NCBI GenBank assembly: GCA_964462295.1
Contig: CAYWXH010000100.1
Location: 1 to 5,434, forward strand
DNA: 5,434 nt
Direction of reading: 5' to 3'
Source of the DNA: JALVIU01 sp964462295
Lineage (GTDB): Bacteria > Atribacterota > JALVIU01
Shown: piece by piece, positions 1 to 5,434 of the stretch
How the letters are laid out: the number at the start of each line of letters is the position of its first letter
Position numbering within the stretch: position 1 is the stretch's first letter
Position numbers and translations under genes: made by a program
The notes under the pieces: model-generated
Database searches by the model: none
Told to the model about the DNA's origin: nothing
Seen by the model: the letters and a program-made list of their open reading frames with translations, nothing else

Positions 1-256
1 CCTCGCAATGACAATACTTAGGGGTCGTAAATTGCCACGCCTCCTACGGAGGCTCGCAATGACAAGAGTGTGGAAAGGCCTCGCAATGACAGGGGGAAGG
101 TGGGTCTTGCAATAACAAAAGCGTTGGGAGCACAAATCCGCCATGACAAACCCCTTGGAGACCTCCCACGAATACTTCCATGAGCCTCCCCATAATGAAA
201 AAGGGAGAAAGTAAACCTCGAAATGGCTGTTTTCAAAAGAAGGGTTCGTAATGACA
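1..256. repeat. Degenerate ~27-nt tandem repeat array (CTCGCAATGACA core)
   Basis: This gene-free stretch is filled with copies of one motif. The core CTCGCAATGACA (TGTCATTGCGAG on the minus strand) is exact at 2-13, 53-64 and 80-91. It is clear but altered at 106-117 (CTTGCAATAACA), 137-148 (TCCGCCATGACA), 217-228 (CTCGAAATGGCT) and 245-256 (TTCGTAATGACA), and barely recognisable near 25, 163 and 187. Successive starts are about 23, 28, 27, 26, 31, 26, 24, 30 and 28 nt apart, averaging 27. The sequence between cores is not conserved, so this is not a CRISPR array. The core matches the TCATTGCGAG-type intergenic repeats known from many bacterial genomes. The array begins 11 nt after the rapZ stop. 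No gene, clear terminator or RNA was recognised in it. The existence of the repeats is secure; the faintest copies and any function are uncertain. Confidence 0.75.
31..60. repeat. Palindromic copy within the repeat array (hairpin-forming)
   Basis: One array unit is an imperfect inverted repeat. The outer arms are ATTGC (31-35) and GCAAT (56-60). The inner perfect arms are GCCTCC (39-44) and GGAGGC (48-53) around a TAC loop, and a 3/2-nt internal loop separates the two stems. Single-stranded DNA or RNA from either strand could fold into this hairpin. There is no T-run next to it on either strand, so it is not a standard intrinsic terminator. The form resembles extragenic palindromic elements that end in the ..GCAATGACA motif. 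It may be the best-preserved full-length element, with its neighbours being decayed partial copies. Confidence 0.6.
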
Positions 257-266
257 TAAATCCTTT

Positions 267-1118
267 TTACCTATGTATATCCCTATGAGAAAGATTGACA
301 TCTACCTTATCTTTCAAAAGCTCTGCCAGTTTACATGCAATATAGACAGACCTATGTTTTCCCCCTGTGCATCCGATAGAGACATAGAGAATATCCTTTG
401 CCTCTTTAGAATAGTAATTTATTACAAATTCTAATATGTCCTTTATCTTTGAGACATAATCTCTTACAATATCAAACTGTTCAAAATATTCTGATACTTC
501 TGGATCTTCTCCAGTTTTTTCAGAAAGCTCTTTTATATAATAAGGATTTGGAAGAAACCTTGCATCAAACACAAAGTCTGAATTCATAGGGAGACCATGT
601 TTAAATCCAAAAGATTCTATAAATAGTGTCAGGGTTTTTACTGTCTCCCCTTTTACTATCTCTACTATGCGTCTTCTAAGCTCATGTGCATTTAAAAGGG
701 ACGAATCCAGTGTATAGTTTGCAATTTCTTTTACCTCAGAGAGAAGCTCTCTCTCTTTTGCAATGAGCTCTCTAAGTGGGGTCTTCCCATCTGATAGGGG
801 GTGTCTTCTTCTGGTGAGATTATATCTATTTAAAAGTACATTATCCTTTGCATCTAAAAAGATCACCTTTACATTAATACCCATACCTTTAAGCTCTCTT
901 ATCACCTTTCCAATATCCTCAAAGGCCTTCCCTGTCCTTACATCTATTACAGATGCAAACTTTTTCTTATTCACAGAGGGATGTGTCATTATATTTATGG
1001 CATTTATAAAAAGGTCAGGGGGGACATTATCCATACAAAAATATCCCATATCCTCTAATACACCAAGGACTGTTGATTTTCCTGCACCAGACATCCCAGA
1101 TATTATAATAGCCTCCAT
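267..1118 (-). CDS. rapZ: RapZ/YvcJ family nucleotide-binding protein (RNase adapter)
   Basis: This encodes a 283-residue cytoplasmic P-loop protein of normal RapZ length (E. coli RapZ has 284). The N-terminal domain shows the Walker A motif GMSGAGKS (residues 8-15), the family motif MDNVPP (29-34), a VIDVR Walker B-like strand (58-61) and RRRHPL (103-108). The C-terminal domain carries DARFLPNPYY (185-194) and the diagnostic GCTGGKHRSV (249-258). In E. coli the family presents the small RNA GlmZ to RNase E and so controls glucosamine-6-phosphate synthase; in Firmicutes (YvcJ) it binds and hydrolyses nucleotides with a less clear role. The RNA partner here is unknown. Start choice: the ATG at 1118 has AGAGG 5 nt upstream and begins MEAIIISG as in relatives. 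An in-frame ATG at 1133 would overlap the ATPase stop as ATGA but has only a weak A-rich leader. It is the last gene of the transporter operon, an unusual setting, since rapZ often sits near whiA, yvcK or PTS-type genes. Confidence 0.93.
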   Translation of the reverse strand: MEAIIISGMSGAGKSTVLGVLEDMGYFCMDNVPPDLFINAINIMTHPSVNKKKFASVIDVRTGKAFEDIGKVIRELKGMGINVKVIFLDAKDNVLLNRYNLTRRRHPLSDGKTPLRELIAKERELLSEVKEIANYTLDSSLLNAHELRRRIVEIVKGETVKTLTLFIESFGFKHGLPMNSDFVFDARFLPNPYYIKELSEKTGEDPEVSEYFEQFDIVRDYVSKIKDILEFVINYYSKEAKDILYVSIGCTGGKHRSVYIACKLAELLKDKVDVNLSHRDIHR

Positions 1119-1129
1119 ATTTACCTCTT

Positions 1130-2254
1130 TCATCTTTTTTCTATAGAAATTATATTTCCTAATGTTATATTATTTCCCTCTCTTTTATCAAAAAGTATAT
1201 ATTTATCAGTAGGGAAATTAAGATAACATACCTCATCTGGTGAAAAAGCGGTTCTACCGAATGTAATCAATGTTAGGAAGAGCTCACCTATCTTCACCCG
1301 TATCACCGTCTCCATACCAGATGGAAGTACAGAATATACAATACCTTGAAGCCCTCTATCCTTTCCTATCTCTATATCTTCAGGCCTTATGCCTAATACA
1401 AAATCTTCTCCTATATCTAAATCCTTATATACAGAGGGTTGAAACAGAATCTCCACTTCATTGTGTATTAATATATATCTACCGGCTTTTACCCCATTAA
1501 GTTTCACATTTATAAAATTCATAGTGGGATTTCCTATAAAATCCGCTACAAAGAGATTTACAGGTTTGTCATATATTTCAAGGGGTGGTGAAAACTGCTG
1601 GAGGATTCCTTCATTCATAAGAGAAATTTTGGTGGCAAGGGTCATGGCTTCAAGCTGATCATGGGTTACATAGATAAAGGTAGAATCGATCTCTTTATGG
1701 AGCCTTTTGAGTTCAGAGCGCATCTCTGTCCGCAATTTTGCATCCAAATTGGAAAGGGGTTCATCCATTAACAATACTTTTGGTTTGGGGGCAAGAGTTC
1801 TTGCTATAGCTACACGCTGCTGCTGTCCCCCAGAGAGTTCAGAGGGGTATCTATCCAAAAGTCCCTCTATTTTTAAAAGGTACGCAAGCTCCTGTACCCT
1901 TTTCTTTATCTCTTCTCTTTTCCACTTTAGATTTTCAAGACCAAATGCAATATTTTGATACACCGTCATATGAGGCCAAAGGGCATAATTTTGAAACAAA
2001 AACCCTATATCTCTCTTATCTGGTGAGATGTCTATACCCCTTTGACTGGAAAAGACTATCCTATTTCCTATATATATTTCCCCTTCTGTGGGGGTTTCAA
2101 GTCCTGCTATCATGCGAAGTGTAGTAGTTTTACCACAACCTGAGGGTCCGAGTAATACTACAAAGTCTTTATCTTCTATTTTAAGATTTAAATCTTTTAC
2201 AGCTATTGTATTTCCAAATCTCTTTGTAATATTTTTTAATACTATATCTGGCAT
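1130..2254 (-). CDS. ABC transporter ATP-binding protein (importer, TOBE domain)
   Basis: This 374-residue protein is the ATPase that powers the importer encoded just upstream, acting as a dimer on the cytoplasmic face of the membrane. All nucleotide-binding motifs are intact: Walker A GPSGCGKT (36-43), Q-loop Q88, signature LSGGQQQR (140-147), Walker B LLMDEP with catalytic E165 (161-166), D-loop SNLD (168-171) and switch H198. The C-terminal third (about 240-370) is a TOBE-type regulatory/OB region marked by LGIRPEDIEI (287-296). The stretch FIGNPTMNFI (239-248) resembles MalK/UgpC sugar-importer ATPases more than FbpC-type iron ATPases. The ATG lies one base after the permease TAG stop, and its AGGAGG (2260-2265, 5-nt spacing) sits inside the last permease codons, so the two are probably translationally coupled. 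Class assignment is very secure; the substrate is not determined. Confidence 0.95.
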   Translation of the reverse strand: MPDIVLKNITKRFGNTIAVKDLNLKIEDKDFVVLLGPSGCGKTTTLRMIAGLETPTEGEIYIGNRIVFSSQRGIDISPDKRDIGFLFQNYALWPHMTVYQNIAFGLENLKWKREEIKKRVQELAYLLKIEGLLDRYPSELSGGQQQRVAIARTLAPKPKVLLMDEPLSNLDAKLRTEMRSELKRLHKEIDSTFIYVTHDQLEAMTLATKISLMNEGILQQFSPPLEIYDKPVNLFVADFIGNPTMNFINVKLNGVKAGRYILIHNEVEILFQPSVYKDLDIGEDFVLGIRPEDIEIGKDRGLQGIVYSVLPSGMETVIRVKIGELFLTLITFGRTAFSPDEVCYLNFPTDKYILFDKREGNNITLGNIISIEKR

Positions 2255-2255
2255 A

Positions 2256-4049
2256 CTATCCTCCTATACCCCTATCTATAGATGCTCCTGTTACCCTATT
2301 TACAACAATATTGGAAAAGAGGACCACAAGGACGATAAGCAATACTATGGCATTTGCATATTGATCCCATCCCTTCTCATTGTACTGAAAGAGCATAGTG
2401 GTAAGCACCTGAGTAGAAGGTGTAACAAGTAAGATATATAGAGAAAGCTCTCTCATACTCGAGATAAAGGGAAGCAAAAATCCCGAAAGGAATCCTGGCT
2501 TTTGAATAGGGATTATAATCCTTGACATGCGCTTATACCATGGCACGCCAAAGATCACAGCTGCCTCTTCTATCTCTTTACCAATTTGGAGAATTGATGT
2601 TATTCCTGCACGAGATGCAAATGGAAGGTATTTTACCGAACCTATAATAACAAGGAGGATAAACGTACCGTAAAGTGGTGGTATTATACCCCTTCTTACT
2701 GCAAAAAGTGAAAGATATGTGGCACTAAATGCCATCGCAGGAATAAGGTAAGGGAAAAAGGAGAGCCTATCTAACATATTGGCAAGAGGTGTTCCCCTCT
2801 TTTTTACAACTGCATATCCTATAAGTACACCTAATATCCCCACAATTATAGATACAAGGATAGAGAGGCGGAAACTATTCCAAAGTGCATGATATATGTA
2901 TTTGTTTTTCAGTATCCCCGGCTCTCCATTTGCAATATCAGGCCTTCCCTCTCCAATCCAAAATATAGTGGACAAATTAGTTATACTATAGTTGCCAGGC
3001 TCTACCAAAAACGATTGTATAGCAAAAATAAAGAGTGGAAATATAGATATAAGGATCAAAAAGATAAGAATTGTAAAAGATATGGGACCTCTAAGCCTCT
3101 TAAGGGATACTAATGATACATTTGAGGCCTTTCCTGTAACTGTAGTAAACGACTTTCTCTTTCCTATAAGGATCTGATTTATAGTAAGGATGCCTGTACC
3201 AAGGGCAATCATTACAAGACCTATGAGGTATCCATATCCTGGATTTACCCCATTTAGGGTACGGAAAAGTTGTGTTGTAAGTACTTGAAACCTTACAGGG
3301 GACCCGAGGAATGCAGGTACAGCAAATGCACTTATTCCACTTGAGAACACAAGCAGTAAAGTAGAAAGCATAGCAGGCATTACGATAGGGATGGTAATCT
3401 TACGGAGAATCCTAAACCTACTTGCCTTTAGGATGAGGGCTGCCTCCTCCAGATTGGCATCCATATTCTTAAGTGTCCCACCTATAAGTATAAATGCAAA
3501 TGGGGTATAGTGAAGACCTAACACAACTACTATAGGAAAAAGTCCATAGGCAAACCAATTTGGCGTGGTGATGCCTGTAAGTGCTGTGAATAGACCTTTT
3601 ACTCCACCAATCTGACTATTTTTGAAAAAATCGAGCCACGCCATGGCCAAGGTCCAAGATGGCATGACATATGGAAAGATTATAAGGGTAGATATCCATC
3701 TTTTATATTTTAAGTCTGTCCTTGTAACAAGCCATGCGATAAGACCTCCTAAGGCAAGGGCGATAATAGAGACCCCTATGGAGACCAAAAGTGTATTATA
3801 AAGAGGTTTATAAAATATATGATCACTATATTTACCAAAAAAGATATTTCGCCAGTGATAAAGGGTAAACTCTCCCACCTGTTTTCCCCTTATTCTCATC
3901 CTCTCAGATGTATGAACTACAAAGGTATCATGTATTATAGAAATAAGAGGAACTATGACAAGATAGGTAAGTACTATAATAAGTGTAATAAGAATTATAT
4001 TTTCCGGTTTTTTTATGTATGTCTTGAACCTATTTAAGGTCTTTACCAA
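2256..4049 (-). CDS. Fused two-domain ABC transporter permease (FbpB-like)
   Basis: This 597-residue inner-membrane protein forms the whole translocation channel in one chain. It is two binding-protein-dependent permease domains in tandem, each with about six hydrophobic helices. Approximate helices are 17-40, 86-108, 118-140, 170-192, 225-246 and 272-294, then 322-346, 393-416, 430-450, 459-475, 518-540 and 565-585. Each half has the cytoplasmic EAA coupling loop that contacts the ATPase: EEAALILKASRFRILRKITI (201-220) and EEAAVIFGVPWYKRMSRIII (494-513). Tandem fusion at this length is typical of ferric-iron (FbpB/SfuB), thiamine (ThiP) and some phosphonate systems. The start is TTG at 4049, supported by AGGAGG at 4055-4060 with 5-nt spacing; the next in-frame Met is residue 51, inside the conserved N-terminal part, so TTG is strongly preferred. 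It follows the binding-protein gene after a hairpin spacer. The substrate cannot be read from this gene. Confidence 0.94.
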   Translation of the reverse strand: MVKTLNRFKTYIKKPENIILITLIIVLTYLVIVPLISIIHDTFVVHTSERMRIRGKQVGEFTLYHWRNIFFGKYSDHIFYKPLYNTLLVSIGVSIIALALGGLIAWLVTRTDLKYKRWISTLIIFPYVMPSWTLAMAWLDFFKNSQIGGVKGLFTALTGITTPNWFAYGLFPIVVVLGLHYTPFAFILIGGTLKNMDANLEEAALILKASRFRILRKITIPIVMPAMLSTLLLVFSSGISAFAVPAFLGSPVRFQVLTTQLFRTLNGVNPGYGYLIGLVMIALGTGILTINQILIGKRKSFTTVTGKASNVSLVSLKRLRGPISFTILIFLILISIFPLFIFAIQSFLVEPGNYSITNLSTIFWIGEGRPDIANGEPGILKNKYIYHALWNSFRLSILVSIIVGILGVLIGYAVVKKRGTPLANMLDRLSFFPYLIPAMAFSATYLSLFAVRRGIIPPLYGTFILLVIIGSVKYLPFASRAGITSILQIGKEIEEAAVIFGVPWYKRMSRIIIPIQKPGFLSGFLLPFISSMRELSLYILLVTPSTQVLTTMLFQYNEKGWDQYANAIVLLIVLVVLFSNIVVNRVTGASIDRGIGG

Positions 4050-4054
4050 ATATA

Positions 4055-4060
4055 CCTCCT
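4055..4060 (-). promoter_or_regulatory. Strong Shine-Dalgarno site deciding the TTG permease start
   Basis: AGGAGG on the minus strand lies 5 nt (TATAT) before the TTG at 4049-4047. It is a full match to the anti-Shine-Dalgarno core. It lies just outside the foot of the intercistronic hairpin (3' foot at 4065), so the hairpin would leave the site accessible. Confidence 0.8.
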
Positions 4061-4064
4061 ATTT

Positions 4065-4093
4065 TTAAAGGGCCCCATAGAGGGACCCTTTAA
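4065..4093 (-). promoter_or_regulatory. Intercistronic RNA hairpin between binding-protein and permease genes
   Basis: The minus-strand transcript can form a 12-bp stem, UUAAAGGGUCCC pairing with GGGGCCCUUUAA, with one U·G wobble and a UCUAU loop. The 5' arm begins 2 nt after the binding-protein stop codon. The sequence after the 3' arm is AAAAUAGGAGG, so there is no U-tract and it is not an intrinsic terminator. In ABC-importer operons a stable hairpin in this place (for example the REP sequences after malE) protects the upstream message from 3' exonucleases, so the binding protein is made in excess over the membrane parts. That role is inferred here from position and structure. Confidence 0.75.
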
Positions 4094-4095
4094 TT

Positions 4096-5181
4096 TTAAT
4101 AGGCAAAACTACCCCAGAACTCCTCTACATCTGCCCTATTGTTAAATATATACTTTCCCTCTTCTCCTACTAAGATCTCTTTCCATACCTTAAATGCATT
4201 ATCTCCTGGGTATGGCGGAATATTTGGGTTTGATGAATATACACCTGGAGATTTGTGCCATGGCTTAAAGCCCTCTGGTGTAAGTAAGAAGTCTATAAAG
4301 AGTTTTGCAGCATTTGGATGTCTTGCGTTCTTTACCATTAAGAGATATGCAGGATAATAAAAACCTGCAAATGGGTCCATTCCCATTATAGGCATTAGGG
4401 CTAAGTTTTTAGATTTTCTATAGCGAAGTTTTGTATATGCAAATAGACCAACAGCCTTTACACCTTGTCCCCTTACACCTAAAGATTCTGCTAATTTTGT
4501 ATCACTTGTAAACATTACGAGACCGTTTTTCAAAATAGCCTTTATCCACTCATAACCTGCATTTTTTGTGGTAAGTTTTATAGGCTTTCCATAGTATCTC
4601 TCATATGCCTCGGCAATCCTTTTTGCCCATTTTGGAGATGTAACCATAGTAAGGAAATTCATATTTACACCCTCTTTAAATGGGTCCTTAAAGAAAAACT
4701 TACCTTTCATTTTTGGATCTGCAAGTTCCCAGATGTTGTTAACAGGTGGTGCCTGATAGGTCTCAGAATTATAACAAAATACCTTAGAAATAAAGGAGAA
4801 AACTAAAGGATCTTGAAATTCCTTCGGTATTACTGATTTCATATCATCAGGTACATATGAATAGACATATCCCGGATCAATAAGCTCTCCAAAGACGCGT
4901 CCTGCATCCTGTGCTATAACAAAATCTGCACCCTTTATACCACTTTTTACCTCTTTTGATACCTTTTCTACTAATTCAAAGTCATGAAGGTCATATGCCT
5001 CTACCTTTATCCCATACTTTTTCTCAAAGGCCTTAGCAGCATTTGCAATCCTACTTGTAATAGAATACACAACCACTTTACCTTCCTGTTTTGCAAGGGT
5101 TTCAAGCTGGCTTGCAAAGGCAAAAGTAGAAACCAAAAGCACCAAGATAAATGTAACTGTTAAAATTTTACCTATTCTCAT
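4096..5181 (-). CDS. ABC transporter extracellular solute-binding protein (iron/thiamine/phosphonate-type fold)
   Basis: This 361-residue secreted receptor captures the solute and delivers it to the permease. The N-terminus is a signal peptide: MRIGK, a hydrophobic core to about residue 20, then AFA|SQ with predicted cleavage after A23. There is no lipobox cysteine, so the mature protein should be soluble in a periplasm-like space. The family signature near the mature N-terminus is VVVYSITSR (36-44), and the C-terminal lobe has HPNAAKLFIDFLLTPEG (288-304), both typical of FbpA/AfuA- and PhnS-like proteins. FbpA usually has its iron-binding tyrosine pair in the segment that aligns roughly with MFTSDTKL (223-230) here, where no tyrosine pair is present. 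A YY occurs at 275-276, just before the conserved helix, where it is unlikely to be equivalent. Fe3+ is therefore not assured as the substrate. The start ATG has AAGGGGG 7 nt upstream. It is the first clear gene of the operon. Confidence 0.9.
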   Translation of the reverse strand: MRIGKILTVTFILVLLVSTFAFASQLETLAKQEGKVVVYSITSRIANAAKAFEKKYGIKVEAYDLHDFELVEKVSKEVKSGIKGADFVIAQDAGRVFGELIDPGYVYSYVPDDMKSVIPKEFQDPLVFSFISKVFCYNSETYQAPPVNNIWELADPKMKGKFFFKDPFKEGVNMNFLTMVTSPKWAKRIAEAYERYYGKPIKLTTKNAGYEWIKAILKNGLVMFTSDTKLAESLGVRGQGVKAVGLFAYTKLRYRKSKNLALMPIMGMDPFAGFYYPAYLLMVKNARHPNAAKLFIDFLLTPEGFKPWHKSPGVYSSNPNIPPYPGDNAFKVWKEILVGEEGKYIFNNRADVEEFWGSFAY

Positions 5182-5188
5182 TTTTTAA

Positions 5189-5195
5189 CCCCCTT
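5189..5195 (-). promoter_or_regulatory. Shine-Dalgarno site of the binding-protein gene
   Basis: AAGGGGG on the minus strand lies 7 nt (TTAAAAA) before the ATG at 5181. It is a G-rich variant of AAGGAGG that can still pair by wobble, and it supports this start. Confidence 0.65.
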
Positions 5196-5212
5196 TTTTA
5201 TTTTATAACAAT

Positions 5213-5241
5213 ATAATATCATAAAATAAAGAATATATAAA
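5213..5241 (-). promoter_or_regulatory. Candidate sigma-70-type promoter of the importer-rapZ operon
   Basis: On the minus strand, TTTATA (5241-5236, 4 of 6 matches to TTGACA) is followed after exactly 17 nt by TATTAT (5218-5213, 5 of 6 matches to TATAAT), preceded by TGA as an extended -10. Transcription would start near 5206 and give a leader of about 25 nt. The surroundings are very AT-rich, so chance matches are easy and other TATA-like hexamers are nearby. The position, directly before the first operon gene and after the stop of the preceding frame, is what makes it credible. Confidence 0.45.
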
Positions 5242-5251
5242 GGGTTACTAT

Positions 5252-5434
5252 CTAAATTTTAATAAATTTTTTAAGTTTTTTTATCATACTTTTGATTTTA
5301 GTTCTGGTCCCTTTATTATTGGACAGGATCCTCTTCTTTGTCATTCTGTGGGCCAGGAATGGTGCATGATCCTCATATATTGTCATCGCACAGGCTATTC
5401 TTTCCCCTGCCATTGTAAGCATCACTCCTTTCTG
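5252..5434 (-). CDS. Short reading frame at window edge: 3' end of an upstream gene or a 53-aa small protein
   Basis: A minus-strand frame runs open from the window edge to a TAG at 5252-5254. Read as a complete small gene it starts at the ATG at 5413, with AAGGAG at 5425-5430 (11-nt spacing), and encodes 53 residues beginning MAGERIACAMTIYED. A further in-frame ATG at 5422 is too close to that site. Read as a partial gene, the visible residues are the C-terminus of a longer product. The last 30 residues are very lysine/isoleucine-rich (ending KKLKKFIKI), as in many basic tails. I do not recognise the family. The 5' half is less AT-rich than the following leader, which weakly favours coding. 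The operon promoter lies immediately downstream, so this gene need not be co-transcribed with the importer. Confidence 0.4.
   Translation of the reverse strand, partial: QKGVMLTMAGERIACAMTIYEDHAPFLAHRMTKKRILSNNKGTRTKIKSMIKKLKKFIKI

Noticed and set aside
1..256. CRISPR array
   Set aside because: The repeated core is only about 12 nt, copies vary and decay along the array, and the intervals are shorter than normal repeat-plus-spacer units. No cas gene is visible.
18..257. A 79-codon minus-strand frame directly downstream of rapZ
   Set aside because: It lies wholly inside the repeat array, and its residues echo the repeat (recurring SLR). The ~27-nt unit equals nine codons, so the frame stays open by periodicity. 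It has no credible ribosome site and overlaps no recognisable domain.
184..266. Intrinsic terminator after rapZ
   Set aside because: Only weak pairings, such as CTCCC with GGGGAG around a long loop, were seen on the minus strand, without a stable stem followed by a U-run. No terminator could be supported.
763..1146. A 127-codon plus-strand frame opposite rapZ
   Set aside because: It is an antisense shadow of the well-supported rapZ coding sequence, with serine/phenylalanine-rich low-quality composition and no family motif.
2088..2432. A 114-codon plus-strand frame across the ATPase-permease junction
   Set aside because: It is antisense to two intact, motif-bearing genes that define the junction precisely; no motif or ribosome site supports it.
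4065..4093. Intrinsic terminator between the binding-protein and permease genes
   Set aside because: The minus-strand stem is followed by AAAAUAGGAGG rather than a U-run, and a well-placed downstream gene of the same system follows.
5203..5241. Fur box in the operon promoter
   Set aside because: No segment matches GATAATGATAATCATTATC or the 7-1-7 form well enough; the apparent matches come from general AT-richness.

Overview
The window is an AT-rich bacterial segment in which every convincing gene lies on the minus strand, so it reads from right to left. Frequent AGA/AGG and ATA codons, short intergenic gaps and lysine/isoleucine-rich proteins suggest an anaerobic and probably thermophilic lineage. 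The binding protein has a cleavable signal peptide but no lipobox cysteine, which fits a cell with an outer membrane or toga-like envelope better than a classical Gram-positive cell. I cannot name the organism. Caldisericum-, Dictyoglomus-, Thermotogae- or Nitrospirota-like lineages are all guesses.

Layout, in the direction of transcription: (1) 5434-5252, a short reading frame that is open to the window edge. It is either the tail of a gene outside the window or a 53-residue small protein. (2) 5241-5182, a promoter-like region and leader. (3) 5181-4096, a secreted substrate-binding protein. (4) 4093-4065, a strong hairpin with no U-tract, between the binding-protein and permease genes. (5) 4049-2256, a fused two-domain permease that starts with TTG behind a strong Shine-Dalgarno site. 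(6) 2254-1130, the ABC ATPase, starting one base after the permease stop. (7) 1118-267, rapZ, a P-loop nucleotide-binding/RNase-adapter family gene, abutting or overlapping the ATPase stop. (8) 256-1, gene-free DNA made of a decayed array of about ten units roughly 27 nt apart, built on the motif CTCGCAATGACA and including one hairpin-forming copy.

Genes 3, 5, 6 and 7 look like one operon. The first three form a complete ABC importer: the binding protein captures a solute outside the inner membrane, the fused permease forms the channel, and the ATPase (as a dimer) drives transport. The architecture is that of the ferric-iron/thiamine/polyamine/phosphonate group (FbpABC-like). However, the binding protein lacks the usual iron-binding tyrosine pair at the expected place, and the ATPase C-terminus looks more like sugar-importer ATPases, so the substrate is open. 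The hairpin and the TTG start probably help make more binding protein than membrane components. The most distinctive points are rapZ at the end of a transporter operon, the intercistronic hairpin, and the periodic repeat array directly after rapZ. I see no clear evidence of a wholly new system.
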